Positions 1 through 8,559 of a stretch of DNA of 64,000 bases are shown here, piece by piece; position 1 is the first letter of the stretch; each line of letters begins with the position of its first letter. Location: the NCBI RefSeq assembly GCF_014650695.1, contig NZ_BMVL01000008.1:60712-124711 (forward strand), read 5' to 3'. The DNA comes from Streptomyces avidinii. GTDB taxonomy: Bacteria; Actinomycetota; Actinomycetes; Streptomycetales; Streptomycetaceae. The translations under genes and the position numbers were made by a program. The notes under the pieces are model-generated. The model had not been told where the DNA came from and ran no database searches. It saw nothing but the letters and a program-made list of their open reading frames with translations.

Positions 1-1436
1 TCGGCATCCTGGTCACCACGATCGCGGCGGTGCTGCCCGCCTGGCGCACCGGCCGGATCGCCCCGGTCGCCGCCATGGGCAGCGCCCACCTGCCGGCCAC
101 CACGAAGTCGCTGGTCGTGCGCAACGTCATCGGCTCGATCATCAGCGTCCTCGGCATCGGCCTGGTCGTGCTCGGCGTGTCCACCGGCGGCAACAACGGC
201 CGCATGACCATCGGCGCGGGCGCGTTCTTCATGCTCATCGGCATGATCGTGCTGCTGCCGCTGCTCTCCAAGCCGGTCATCGGGGCCGTCCGCCCGCTGC
301 TGCAGAAGGTGTTCGGGGTCCCCGGCAAGCTGGCCTCCCAGAACGCCGTCCGCAACCCGCGCCGTACCGCCGTCACCGCCGCCTCCCTGGCGATCGGTCT
401 GACCCTGGTCACCACCCTGTCGGTGCTCGGCATCACCGTCGGCAAGGTCGTCGACCGGATGAGCACCGAGAAGCTCAAGGCCGACTACAAGGTCTCCATG
501 GCCGGCGGCATGGGCTACCTCGACAGGTCGGTGGCCGAGACCCTGGGCAAGACCCCCGGCATCAAGGCCGTCTCCCCGCAGACGGCCGGCTACTTCATGG
601 TCGGCGACGACTTCCGGTCCGCCTCCGGCGTCAACCCGGCCGCCATCGGCCAGCTGCTGAACATCGAGACCGTCAGCGGCTCGGTGGACTCCCTCGGCAA
701 GGGCGAGGTCCTGGTCGCCGAGAAGACCGCGAAGAGCCAGAACCTCGGTGTCGGCTCCACCGTCAAGGTGAAGTACGAAGACGGCCAGGAGGGCACCCTC
801 AAGGTCGGCGCGGTCTACAAGGACATGGAGGGCCTGCTCTCCCCGTACGTCCTCGACGACAAGATCCTCACCCAGCACAGCGAGGAGAGCGCCGTCAGCG
901 AGGTGTACGTCAACGTCGACGGCGGCGCCTCCAAGGCCGGACAGCAGAAGGTCGTCGACGCGCTCGGCAAGAACCCGGCCATCAACGTCGCCACCCAGCA
1001 GGACATGCGCAACGAGATGGGCGGCATGATCAACACCATGCTGAACGTCATGTACGGCCTGCTCGGCATGGCGCTGATCATCTCGGTGCTCGGCGTGGTC
1101 AACACCCTGGCGATGTCCGTCTTCGAGCGGACCCAGGAGATCGGCATGCTGCGGGCGATCGGTCTCGACCGTGGCCGGGTCAAGAACATGATCCGCCTGG
1201 AGGCCGTGGTGATCTCGCTCTTCGGAGCCACGCTGGGCATCGCCATCGGCATCTTCCTCGCCTGGGCCGTCGGCACCACGATGGCGAAGGCCATGCCGAA
1301 CTACGAACTGATCCTCCCGTGGGACCGGATCGGCATCTTCCTCCTGCTGGCCGCCGTGGTCGGTGTCCTGGCCGCCATGTGGCCGGCCCGCAGCGCCGCC
1401 CGCCTGAACATGCTGACCGCCATCAAGACGGAGTAG
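1..1436 (+). CDS. ABC transporter permease, FtsX/MacB type (5' end missing)
   Basis: The frame is open from base 3 to a TAG at 1434-1436, so the gene starts before the window and about 478 C-terminal residues are visible. Two hydrophobic segments near residues 50-95 lead into a second core: an 'RNPRRTAVTAASLAIGL' segment, a periplasmic-type domain of about 200 residues, and three closing membrane segments. The SVFERTQEIGMLRAIG motif is the usual FtsX-domain signature of MacB/LolC-type exporter permeases. This family works with an ATPase to move lipids, peptides or drugs, or to control cell-wall hydrolases. The ATPase is presumably upstream, outside the window. A perfect 14-bp terminator stem follows the stop. 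The substrate cannot be inferred. A second, full-length permease of the same type lies at 25486-28068. Confidence 0.9.
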   Translation, partial: GILVTTIAAVLPAWRTGRIAPVAAMGSAHLPATTKSLVVRNVIGSIISVLGIGLVVLGVSTGGNNGRMTIGAGAFFMLIGMIVLLPLLSKPVIGAVRPLLQKVFGVPGKLASQNAVRNPRRTAVTAASLAIGLTLVTTLSVLGITVGKVVDRMSTEKLKADYKVSMAGGMGYLDRSVAETLGKTPGIKAVSPQTAGYFMVGDDFRSASGVNPAAIGQLLNIETVSGSVDSLGKGEVLVAEKTAKSQNLGVGSTVKVKYEDGQEGTLKVGAVYKDMEGLLSPYVLDDKILTQHSEESAVSEVYVNVDGGASKAGQQKVVDALGKNPAINVATQQDMRNEMGGMINTMLNVMYGLLGMALIISVLGVVNTLAMSVFERTQEIGMLRAIGLDRGRVKNMIRLEAVVISLFGATLGIAIGIFLAWAVGTTMAKAMPNYELILPWDRIGIFLLLAAVVGVLAAMWPARSAARLNMLTAIKTE

Positions 1437-1454
1437 CAGCGGCAGGGACTGCGG

Positions 1455-1487
1455 AAGGGCCCCGGGGCGACATGCCCCGGGGCCCTT
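1455..1487. terminator. Bidirectional terminator-like hairpin
   Basis: A perfect 14-bp inverted repeat (1455-1468 with 1474-1487) and a 5-nt loop sit between the permease stop and the stop codon of the convergent methyltransferase. There is no clear T-run, which is common in high-GC actinobacteria. Confidence 0.8.
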
Positions 1488-1495
1488 GCCGTCTG

Positions 1496-2899
1496 CTAGA
1501 CCGTTTCTGCGTCCCAGGTGCGCAGCCGCAGCGGCAGCCGGGAGTCCCCGGAGGTCGCAGGACGCACCGCCAGCACCTGGTTGACGCCCAGTCGGCCCCG
1601 CTCGAAGCCGAGGGCGCAGGCCGCCATGTAGAGCTGCCAGACCCGGGTCCGTCCGGGCGAGGTGAGCCGGACCGCCTCGGTCCAGTGCTCGTCCAGCCGG
1701 GCCACCCAGGCGCGCAGGGTCAGCCCGTAGTGCTCGCGCAGCGCCTCCACGTCGCGGACCTCGAAGCCGGCCCGTTCCATTTCGCCCACGGTGGTGCCGA
1801 GCGGGGAGAGCTCCCCGTCGGGGAAGACGTAGGCATCGATGAACTCGTCGATCCGGTAGGCCTCCTCGTCCGGCTCCGGCCGGCGGGCGATCTGATGGTT
1901 CAGCAGCCGCCCGCCCGGGCGCAGCAGGGCGTGCAGGGTGCGGGCGTAGTCCCGGTAGCGTTCGGCGCCGACGTGTTCGGCCATCCCGATGGAGGAGATG
2001 GCCTCGTACGGCCCGTCCTTGACGTCCCGGTAGTCCTGGATCCGGATGTCCACCTGCTCGGTCAGTCCCTCGTCCGCGACCCGTTTGCGGGCGTACGCGG
2101 CCTGCTCGCGGGAGAGCGTGACCCCGGTGACCCGGACGCCGTACTCGCGGGCGGCGTGCAGCGCCATCGAACCCCAGCCGCAGCCGACGTCGAGCAGCCG
2201 GTCCCCCGGCCGCAGGGCGAGTTTGCGGCAGACCAGGTCGAGCTTGTCGCGCTGGGCCTGTTCCAGGGTGGAGCCGGGGCTCCAGTAGGCGCAGGAGTAC
2301 ACCATCGAGGGGCCGAGCACCCGCTCGTAGAAGTCGTTGCCGACGTCGTAGTGGTGGCTGACGGCCCGGCGGTCGCGGCTCTTGCTGTGCCGCTGCCCGG
2401 CCCGCCGGTGCGCCGCCTCCTCGGCGGGGGGCGCGGGCGGCGGCAGCGGCCCCGCGAGGGCGATCAGCTCGCGCGCGGCGGCCCGCAGGGCCGGGTCGCG
2501 CCACCTCGCCCCCGGCAGGCCGGACAGCGCGGGCAGCCCGGCCCGGCGGGCGAGGCTCCCGAGCGCGGCGAACGGCCCGGGCCCACCCTGGGCCGTGGAG
2601 ACCGCGGGGCCGATGGGCGGCGGCTCCTGCTCCCGTTCCCACAGCAGGCCGGCCACCCGGTCCAGGAGGTCGAACAGATTGCCCTCGACCGTCAGTTCCC
2701 CCGCCACCCAGGCGCGGGCCAGCCCCATCTCGCCGGGCCTCCACAGCATCCGCCGCACGGCGCGGCGGTCGTGGATGACGAGTACGGGGCCGTCGGGCGG
2801 GCCGGCCTCACTGCCGTCCCAGGCCCGGACGCGTACCGGCAGCGGGGCACCCAGAAGTCTCTCGGCAACAACGGCGAGCCGCGGCGCGGCGTCGGTCAT
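1496..2899 (-). CDS. Cyclopropane-fatty-acyl-phospholipid synthase family SAM methyltransferase
   Basis: 467 residues. The C-terminal two thirds have the cyclopropane/mycolic-acid synthase fold with the SAM-binding motif LLDVGCGWGSMALHAA. Before it is a segment typical of CFA synthases (HHYDVGNDFYERVLGPSMVYSCAYW), and after it IGMAEHVG. Family members transfer a methylene or methyl group from SAM to unsaturated fatty-acyl chains of membrane phospholipids. The N-terminal 150 residues contain the usual CFA extension (VEGNLFDLLDRV) plus a low-complexity Pro/Ala insert. The chosen ATG has GGAGG seven bases upstream; an in-frame GTG five codons earlier lacks a site. It stands alone between two hairpins. 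The exact product (cyclopropane or methyl-branched fatty acid) cannot be told from sequence. Confidence 0.88.
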   Translation of the reverse strand: MTDAAPRLAVVAERLLGAPLPVRVRAWDGSEAGPPDGPVLVIHDRRAVRRMLWRPGEMGLARAWVAGELTVEGNLFDLLDRVAGLLWEREQEPPPIGPAVSTAQGGPGPFAALGSLARRAGLPALSGLPGARWRDPALRAAARELIALAGPLPPPAPPAEEAAHRRAGQRHSKSRDRRAVSHHYDVGNDFYERVLGPSMVYSCAYWSPGSTLEQAQRDKLDLVCRKLALRPGDRLLDVGCGWGSMALHAAREYGVRVTGVTLSREQAAYARKRVADEGLTEQVDIRIQDYRDVKDGPYEAISSIGMAEHVGAERYRDYARTLHALLRPGGRLLNHQIARRPEPDEEAYRIDEFIDAYVFPDGELSPLGTTVGEMERAGFEVRDVEALREHYGLTLRAWVARLDEHWTEAVRLTSPGRTRVWQLYMAACALGFERGRLGVNQVLAVRPATSGDSRLPLRLRTWDAETV

Positions 2900-2958
2900 G
2901 GCGCACCTCCACAAAAGCTCCGACCCCTCCGTCTACCCATCCCTGGCCCCGGGTACGC

Positions 2959-3000
2959 CGAAGGGGCCGCCCGCACCACGGATGGCGGGCGACCCCTTCG
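2959..3000 (-). terminator. Terminator hairpin after ndh
   Basis: Inverted repeat 2959-2974 with 2985-3000: 16-nt arms with one mismatch and a 10-nt loop. It lies downstream of the ndh stop and upstream of the methyltransferase start, so the two are probably separate transcripts. Confidence 0.75.
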
Positions 3001-3057
3001 GGTCGTACGGGTACTGCAGGTGGAGCAGTGCGGCTCAGGCCCCGCCGGTCACACCGG

Positions 3058-4443
3058 TCAGGAGGCCTTGGCCTTCGCGGCCGGGGCAGCGGCGGCGGCC
3101 GGGGCCGGCGCCGGCTTGGCGGCCTCGTAGAACTCCTCGCGGGGGGTCTCCAGCGCGCCGAGGGAGACGACCTCGCGCTTGAGGAACATGGCGAGGGTCC
3201 AGTCGGCGAAGACGCGGATCTTGCGGTTCCAGGTCGGCATGGCCATGCCGTGGTAGCCACGGTGCATGTACCAGGCGAGCCGGCCCTTGAGCTTGATCTT
3301 CGTCTTGCCCATGACGATCATCGCGACGCCCTTGTGGAGGCCGAGGCCCGCCACCGCACCCTTGTTGGAGTGCGAGTACTCGGCCTGCGGGAAGCCCCGC
3401 ATGCCCGAGATGACGTTGTCGCCGAGGACCTTGGCCTGGCGCAGCGCGTGCTGGGCGTTCGGCGGGCACCAGGCGTTCTCGACGCCGGCCTTGCGGGAGG
3501 CGACGTCCGGAACCTGGGCGTTGTCGCCGGCGGTCCAGATGTAGTCCGTGCCCGTGACCTGGAGGGTCGGCTGGGCGTCCACGTGGCCGCGGGGGCCCAG
3601 CGGCAGGCCGTAGCGGGCCAGCACCGGGTTCGGCTTGACGCCGGCGGTCCAGACGATGGTGCTGGAGTCGACCTCGAGGCCGTTCTTCAGCACCACGTGG
3701 CCGTCCACGCAGGAGTCCATGGAGGTGTTGAGGTAGATCTCGATGCCGCGGGACTCGAGGTGCTCCTTGCCCCAGGTGCCGAGCTTGGGCCCGACCTCGG
3801 GAAGGATCTTGTCGGCCGCGTCGACCAGGATGAAGCGCATGTCCTCGCGCTTGATCGTGGAGTAGTACTTCGCGGCGTCGCGGGCCATGTCCTCGACCTC
3901 ACCGATGGTCTCCGCACCGGCGAAGCCGCCGCCGACGAAGACGAAGGTGAGGGACTTGCGGCGGACGTTCTCGTCCGTCGTGGACTCGGCCTTGTCGAGC
4001 TGCTCAAGGACGTGGTTGCGCAGGCCGATGCCCTCTTCGACGCCCTTCATACCGATGCCCTGTTCGGCGAGGCCGGGGATCGGGAAGGTGCGGGAGACGG
4101 CGCCGAGCGCGATCACCAGGTAGTCGAAGGGCAGCTCGTACGCCTCGCCGACGAGCGGCGTGACGACGGCGACCTTGCGGTCCTGGTCGATGCTGGTGAC
4201 CCGGCCGGTGAGAACCTCTGCCTTGGGCAGCACGCGTCGCAGCGGGACGACGACGTGCCGAGGCGAGATGCTGCCTGCGGCCACTTCAGGGAGGAAGGGC
4301 TGGTAGGTCATGTACGAGCGCGGGTCGACGACCGTGACGGTCGCCTCGCCGTAGCGCATCTTCTTCATGATGCGCTTGGCTGCGTACAGGCCTACGTACC
4401 CACCTCCTACAACGAGGATCCTGGGACGCTCCGTGGTGCTCAT
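3058..4443 (-). CDS. ndh: Type II NADH dehydrogenase (non-proton-pumping NADH:quinone oxidoreductase)
   Basis: 461 residues from an ATG chosen to give MSTTERPRILVVGGGYVG; an in-frame start six codons upstream is weaker. NDH-2 oxidises NADH and reduces menaquinone at the membrane face without pumping protons. Two Rossmann motifs are visible: GGGYVG near residue 15 for FAD and FVFVGGGFAGAET near residue 170 for NADH. The 'TAGDNAQVPD' motif near the second FAD contact is also present. The C-terminus has an amphipathic membrane-binding region (AWYMHRGYHG...FADWTLAMFLKR) and an Ala/Pro/Lys tail. Two palindromes resembling the Rex operator lie upstream, at 4477-4494 and 4762-4780. Rex control of this kind of gene by the NADH/NAD+ ratio is known in Streptomyces. 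The gap 4444-4844 contains these sites and one hairpin, and no gene that I can support. Confidence 0.93.
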   Translation of the reverse strand: MSTTERPRILVVGGGYVGLYAAKRIMKKMRYGEATVTVVDPRSYMTYQPFLPEVAAGSISPRHVVVPLRRVLPKAEVLTGRVTSIDQDRKVAVVTPLVGEAYELPFDYLVIALGAVSRTFPIPGLAEQGIGMKGVEEGIGLRNHVLEQLDKAESTTDENVRRKSLTFVFVGGGFAGAETIGEVEDMARDAAKYYSTIKREDMRFILVDAADKILPEVGPKLGTWGKEHLESRGIEIYLNTSMDSCVDGHVVLKNGLEVDSSTIVWTAGVKPNPVLARYGLPLGPRGHVDAQPTLQVTGTDYIWTAGDNAQVPDVASRKAGVENAWCPPNAQHALRQAKVLGDNVISGMRGFPQAEYSHSNKGAVAGLGLHKGVAMIVMGKTKIKLKGRLAWYMHRGYHGMAMPTWNRKIRVFADWTLAMFLKREVVSLGALETPREEFYEAAKPAPAPAAAAAPAAKAKAS

Positions 4444-4476
4444 GGAACGAGTATCCAGCACCCAAAGGGGTGTCGC

Positions 4477-4494
4477 TCGTGAGCCCCTTCACAA
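4477..4494 (-). promoter_or_regulatory. Rex-operator-like palindrome proximal to ndh
   Basis: On the minus strand the arms read TTGTGAA, four bases, then CTCACGA. This is 12 of 14 arm positions of the Streptomyces Rex operator (TTGTGAA-N4-TTCACAA). The centre is about 42 bases upstream of the ndh start, where it could overlap a promoter. Inferred from sequence match only. Confidence 0.6.
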
Positions 4495-4714
4495 GGACTG
4501 GGAGACCCTCTGCTACACTCCGCCGCCCACGTGACGGAGGTCATGGCGCGCGACGGGAACCAGAAGGTGTCCGGAGTCGTTGTTCACCCGTCCTGAACTG
4601 GCCTCCTGGGCCGAAACCGGACTGGACCACCGGGGTTCGTCCATACCTCCGATGCGGAACCCGTCGCGTTCGTCGATCGCACGAACGCTCGCGAAAAAGG
4701 GCCCGCGGGGCTCC

Positions 4715-4737
4715 GGAAGGGCCCAAAGGACCCTTCC
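4715..4737 (-). terminator. Hairpin between ppx and ndh
   Basis: Arms GGAAGGG and CCCTTCC (4715-4721, 4731-4737) form a stem. On the minus strand it is followed by a second GC-rich inverted GGGCCC pair and five T's near 4696-4700. It is probably the ppx terminator. Because it lies between the distal Rex-like site and ndh, it could alternatively act in an ndh leader. Confidence 0.6.
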
Positions 4738-4761
4738 ATTGACCCAGCAGACCCTTTTTCC

Positions 4762-4780
4762 TTGTGAAGAACTTCACGAA
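4762..4780 (-). promoter_or_regulatory. Second Rex-operator-like palindrome, distal
   Basis: TTGTGAA, four bases, TTCACGAA. This matches 13 of 14 arm positions of the Rex consensus and is a better match than the proximal site. It is about 320 bases upstream of ndh and 65 bases from the ppx stop. An overlapping GAACTT-N4-AAGTTC inverted repeat (4769-4784) shares half of it. Confidence 0.55.
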
Positions 4781-4844
4781 GTTCGTTTGGATCACTGCCG
4801 CAACAGCGCCCGAGCAGGCCTTCACAACCTGCTTCGAAGGTCGT

Positions 4845-5786
4845 TCAGGCGATGGACCAAGCGATTCCATCGAGGATGTCGTGCTCCGACACGACAACCT
4901 CGGAAGCGCCGATCCGTTCCATGATCGCCAACAGCACCAGCGCGCCCGCGCCGATGACGTCCACCCGGCCCGCGTGCATCACGGGGATCGCCGCGCGCTC
5001 GGCGTGCGTCGCCGTCAGCATCCGCCCGCTGATCTCCCGCACCTGCTCGTAGGAGATCCGGGAGTGGTGGATGGCCGACGAGAGGTACTCCGGCAGCCCC
5101 AGTGCAATCCCGGCGACCGTGGTCACCGAGCCCGCCAGGCCCACCAGCGTGCGCGCCTCGGACAGCGGCACGCTCTCGGCCGCCAGGTCCAGCGCCGCCT
5201 CGATGTCGGCCCGGATCGCGGCGACCTGCTCGGCGGTCGGCGGATCGGTGACGACCCCGTCCACCACCAGGTGGCGCTCGGTCATCCGGACGCAGCCGAT
5301 GTCCACGGAGCGGGCGGCCCGTACGTGCTCCTCGCCGACCACGAACTCGGTCGAACCGCCGCCGATGTCCACCACCAGGAACGGCCGCTCCAGGTGTTCG
5401 TGCGCCGTGAGCTCCTTGGTGGCGCCGGTGAAGGAGAACTCCGCCTCCTGGTCACCGGAGATCACCTCGGGCTCGACCCCCAGGATGTCCAGGACGCCCC
5501 GGACGAAGTCCGCCCGGTTCTCGGCGTCCCGGGAGGCCGAGGTCGCCACGAAACGCACCCGCTCCGCGCCGAACTCCTTGATGACCCCCGCGTACTCGCG
5601 GCACGCGGCGAAGGTGCGCTCCAGCGCCTCCGGGGCCAGCCGGCCGGTCCGGTCCACGCCCTGGCCGAGCCGGACGATGGTCATCCGGCGGTCCAGCTCG
5701 ACGAGCTCGCCGGTGGCCGGGTCGCAGTCCGCCACCAGCAGCCGGATGGAGTTCGTGCCGCAGTCGACGGCGGCGACCCGCGTCAT
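4845..5786 (-). CDS. ppx: Exopolyphosphatase, Ppx/GppA family
   Basis: 313 residues, the short actinobacterial form consisting of the ASKHA-fold catalytic part only. The phosphate-1 motif (VDCGTNSIRLLVAD) begins at residue 7, and the phosphate-2 motif (LVVDIGGGSTEFV) follows near residue 140. The 'GLAGSVTTVAG' segment near 210 is also typical. Such enzymes remove terminal phosphates from polyphosphate or convert pppGpp to ppGpp in the cytoplasm. The start ATG overlaps the stop of the upstream DUF501 gene by four bases (ATGA), so translation is probably coupled. The frame stays open far upstream, but that extension is only the antisense of DUF501 coding sequence. The preference between polyphosphate and (p)ppGpp is not visible. 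Confidence 0.92.
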   Translation of the reverse strand: MTRVAAVDCGTNSIRLLVADCDPATGELVELDRRMTIVRLGQGVDRTGRLAPEALERTFAACREYAGVIKEFGAERVRFVATSASRDAENRADFVRGVLDILGVEPEVISGDQEAEFSFTGATKELTAHEHLERPFLVVDIGGGSTEFVVGEEHVRAARSVDIGCVRMTERHLVVDGVVTDPPTAEQVAAIRADIEAALDLAAESVPLSEARTLVGLAGSVTTVAGIALGLPEYLSSAIHHSRISYEQVREISGRMLTATHAERAAIPVMHAGRVDVIGAGALVLLAIMERIGASEVVVSEHDILDGIAWSIA

Positions 5787-6334
5787 GCCCGCGGCTCCTC
5801 GTCGTCCGTCTTCTTCTCCCCGCACGGGACGACGCAGGCACCCTTCGCCCACCACTCCGGCAGCATGGCGAGGGCCTCGTCGCCGAACGGGTTCACCCCG
5901 GGGCCGGCGGCCAGGGAGTGACCGACCAGCACGTGCAGGCACTTCACCCGGTCCGGCATGCCGCCGGCGCTCGGGAAGCCCTGGAGCACCTCGATGGCGT
6001 CGCGCCGCTCGATGTAGTCCTCGTGGGCGGCCTGGTAGGCGGCGGCCAGTTCCTTGTCCTCGGCGAGCCGGGCCTGCATCTCCTTCATCACGCCGTTGGC
6101 CTCCAGCGTGCCGATCGCGGAGGCCGCGCGCGGGCACGTCAGGTAGTACAACGTCGGGAAGGGGGTTCCGTCGGGGAGCCGCGGGGCGGTCTCCACCACG
6201 TCGGGCTGCCCGCAGGGGCAGCGGTGCGCGATGGCGCGCAGCCCGCGCGGCGGGCGGCCGAGCTGCTGCTCGAACGCCTCGATGTCCGCGTCGGTCGGCT
6301 CGGTCCGGTCGGTCTGGGGCGGGGGCGTCTGCAT
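5783..6334 (-). CDS. DUF501 domain protein
   Basis: 183 residues, ATG start. The protein carries the conserved DUF501 features: QLGRPPRGLRAIAHRCPCGQPDVVET near the N-terminus (here with a CPCG pair), then LPDGTPFPTLYYLTCPRA, and a central motif CLHVLVGHSL near residue 135. The four cysteines could bind a metal, but this is inference. DUF501 genes sit between ftsB/divIC and ppx in most actinobacteria, as here. The function is unknown. It overlaps ppx by four bases and begins 64 bases after the divIC-like gene. Confidence 0.88.
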   Translation of the reverse strand: MQTPPPQTDRTEPTDADIEAFEQQLGRPPRGLRAIAHRCPCGQPDVVETAPRLPDGTPFPTLYYLTCPRAASAIGTLEANGVMKEMQARLAEDKELAAAYQAAHEDYIERRDAIEVLQGFPSAGGMPDRVKCLHVLVGHSLAAGPGVNPFGDEALAMLPEWWAKGACVVPCGEKKTDDEEPRA

Positions 6335-6398
6335 GCCTGGAGGAAGTCTCTTCGTTCTCGTGGATGGGTGCTGCGGTACGGCGGTACGGCGGTACGGG

Positions 6399-6887
6399 TC
6401 AGTCGCCGGGGCGGTCGGCCTTGTCGACGCCGTCCCAGACGTTGGAGTACCAGGGGCGGTCGGAGCCGGCGTGGCCGGTCCGGTGCGGTTCGGGGGGCTG
6501 GGCCCCGGGGTCGCTCATGATGTAGCTGATCTCTCCCGGGCGCAGGAAGTGCAGGTGCTTGCGCGCCTGCTGCTCCGCGTAGGCATCGTCCTGCCAGCGG
6601 GCCTTCTCGTCGCGGAGCCGCTCCAGGCGGTCCCGCGCGGCCGCGGCCGCCCGCTGCTGCTGCGCGATCTCCGAGCGCTGGGAGACGTACTGACGCATCG
6701 GGTACGCGAGGGCGACGACCAGCGTACAGAGGACGAGCACCAGGAGCGCGGCGCGGCCGGTGAGCCGGCTGCGGCGGACCTGACGCCGCGACTGCGACCG
6801 GTAGACGTGGGCGGCGGTCCGCTCGCCGAGCTGCTTGAGCCTGGTCGCGGTGGAGAAGGTGGAGAACCGATCCCGGTTCCCGGCCAT
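6399..6887 (-). CDS. FtsB/DivIC-type septum formation initiator protein
   Basis: 162 residues, ATG start. Topology is that of the bitopic FtsB/DivIC family. A basic cytoplasmic N-terminus (about 45 residues, QSRRQVRRSR) is followed by one membrane segment (AALLVLVLCTLVVALAYPM). A coiled coil then runs over residues 68-100, and a short conserved end contains QQARKHLHFLRPGEISYI. Family members link FtsQ and FtsL in the division complex. In Streptomyces divIC is needed for sporulation septation rather than vegetative survival. The eno-divIC-DUF501-ppx order supports the call. Confidence 0.9.
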   Translation of the reverse strand: MAGNRDRFSTFSTATRLKQLGERTAAHVYRSQSRRQVRRSRLTGRAALLVLVLCTLVVALAYPMRQYVSQRSEIAQQQRAAAAARDRLERLRDEKARWQDDAYAEQQARKHLHFLRPGEISYIMSDPGAQPPEPHRTGHAGSDRPWYSNVWDGVDKADRPGD

Positions 6888-6919
6888 TGGTCCGCCTCCC
6901 CTAGGTACGCACTACGCAA

Positions 6920-6960
6920 TACGTCCCCGCACACGGTACGGGACCGAGTGCGGGGACGTA
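6920..6960 (-). terminator. Terminator after eno
   Basis: Perfect 13-bp inverted repeat (6920-6932 with 6948-6960) with a 15-nt loop, 26 bases past the eno stop and before the divIC-like start. Confidence 0.8.
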
Positions 6961-6986
6961 CGGAGGCCAGCCCCTCAGGGGGGTGA

Positions 6987-8267
6987 TTAGCCCTTGAAGC
7001 GCGGGAAGGCGCTGCGGCCCGCGTACACGGCGGCGTCGTCGAGGATCTCCTCGATGCGCAGCAGCTGGTTGTACTTGGCGACACGGTCCGAGCGGGCCGG
7101 GGCGCCGGTCTTGATCTGACCGCAGTTCACGGCGACGGCGAGGTCGGCGATGGTGACGTCCTCGGTCTCACCGGAGCGGTGGGACATCATGCACTTGAAG
7201 CCGTTGCGCTGGGCCATCTCGACGGCGTCCAGGGTCTCGGTCAGGGAACCGATCTGGTTCACCTTCACGAGCAGGGCGTTCGCGGAGCCCTCCTCGATAC
7301 CGCGGGCCAGACGCTCCGGGTTGGTGACGAACAGGTCGTCACCGACGATCTGGACCTTGGTGCCCAGCTTGTCGGTGAGGGTCTTCCAGCCGGCCCAGTC
7401 GTCCTCGTACAGCGGGTCCTCGATGGAGACCATCGGGTACGCGGAGACGAGCTCCTCGTAGTACTCGGTCATCTCGGCGGCCGAGCGGGACTGACCCTCG
7501 AACTCGTACTTGCCGTCCTTGTAGAACTCGGACGCGGCGACGTCGAGCGCGAGCGCGATGTCCTTGCCCGGGGTGTAGCCGGCCTGCTTGATGGCCTCGA
7601 CGATGAGGTCGAGCGCGGCGCGGTTGGACTCCAGGTTCGGGGCGAAGCCGCCCTCGTCACCCAGGCCGGTGGAGAGGCCCTTGGTGTGCAGGACCTTCTT
7701 GAGGGTGTGGTAGACCTCGGCACCCCAACGCAGCGCCTCGGAGAAGGACTCCGCGCCGATGGGGGCGATCATGAACTCCTGGATGTCCACGTTGGAGTCG
7801 GCGTGCGACCCACCGTTGAGGATGTTCATCATCGGAACGGGCAGCAGGTGCGCGTTCGGACCGCCGAGGTAGCGGAAGAGCGGAAGGTCCGAGGCCTCGG
7901 ACGCGGCGTGCGCGACGGCCAGGGACACGCCGAGGATGGCGTTGGCGCCGAGCGAGCCCTTGTTGTCGGTGGCGTCCAGGTCGAACATGGCCTGGTCGAT
8001 CAGCCGCTGCTCTGTGGCGTCGTAGCCGACGAGCTCCGGGCCGATCTGCTCGATGACGGCGAGGACTGCCTTCTCGACGCCCTTGCCCATGTAGCGGTTG
8101 GGGTCACCGTCACGGAGCTCGATGGCCTCGAAGGCACCGGTGGAGGCGCCGGACGGAACTGCAGCACGGCCGGTGCTGCCATCGTCGAGGCCCACCTCGA
8201 CCTCGACCGTGGGGTTGCCTCGGGAGTCCAGGATTTCCCGGGCTACGACGACGTCGATGGACGGCAC
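6987..8267 (-). CDS. eno: Enolase (phosphopyruvate hydratase)
   Basis: 426 residues. It catalyses 2-phosphoglycerate to phosphoenolpyruvate in glycolysis. Family signatures are clear: AREILDSRGNPTVEVEV, SGASTGAFEAIELRD, the catalytic GLGDEGGFAPNL, metal-binding D in ALALDVAASEF, E in SIEDPL and D in QIVGDDLFVTN. The catalytic lysine and SHRSGETEDVTIADLAV follow. I place the start at a GTG with AAGGAG six bases upstream, giving MPSIDVVV. The upstream ATG would touch its own ribosome site. It is flanked by hairpins on both sides, consistent with a separate transcription unit. Confidence 0.98.
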   Translation of the reverse strand: MPSIDVVVAREILDSRGNPTVEVEVGLDDGSTGRAAVPSGASTGAFEAIELRDGDPNRYMGKGVEKAVLAVIEQIGPELVGYDATEQRLIDQAMFDLDATDNKGSLGANAILGVSLAVAHAASEASDLPLFRYLGGPNAHLLPVPMMNILNGGSHADSNVDIQEFMIAPIGAESFSEALRWGAEVYHTLKKVLHTKGLSTGLGDEGGFAPNLESNRAALDLIVEAIKQAGYTPGKDIALALDVAASEFYKDGKYEFEGQSRSAAEMTEYYEELVSAYPMVSIEDPLYEDDWAGWKTLTDKLGTKVQIVGDDLFVTNPERLARGIEEGSANALLVKVNQIGSLTETLDAVEMAQRNGFKCMMSHRSGETEDVTIADLAVAVNCGQIKTGAPARSDRVAKYNQLLRIEEILDDAAVYAGRSAFPRFKG

Positions 8268-8464
8268 GAGCATCTCCTTCTGGGATGTGACGCTGGGTGT
8301 GCGGTGGCGTGTCAGGCCGTGGGATGGCCTTGCCGCCTAGAGCCTAACCGGCTCCGGGCACTCGACCGGCCGACCGCCCGGACCCTGGGACGAAAAAGGG
8401 CCCGAATACCCCTCTTCCGGGACATAGGTCTCTTGATCATCGGCATTTCGGGGCCGAACACGGC

Positions 8465-8497
8465 ACCGCCCGACGCGTGGGGCACGCGCCGGGCGGT
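8465..8497 (-). terminator. Terminator after the riboswitch-controlled rpf gene
   Basis: Arms 8465-8479 and 8483-8497 are 15 bp with a single mismatch and a three-base loop, about 60 bases beyond the rpf stop and 200 bases before the eno start. Confidence 0.75.
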
Positions 8498-8559
8498 GGA
8501 CATCCTGCACACAGTCAGCGGACTGCGGGTGCAGGGTTTTGCGGCATTTGCCGCACTGT

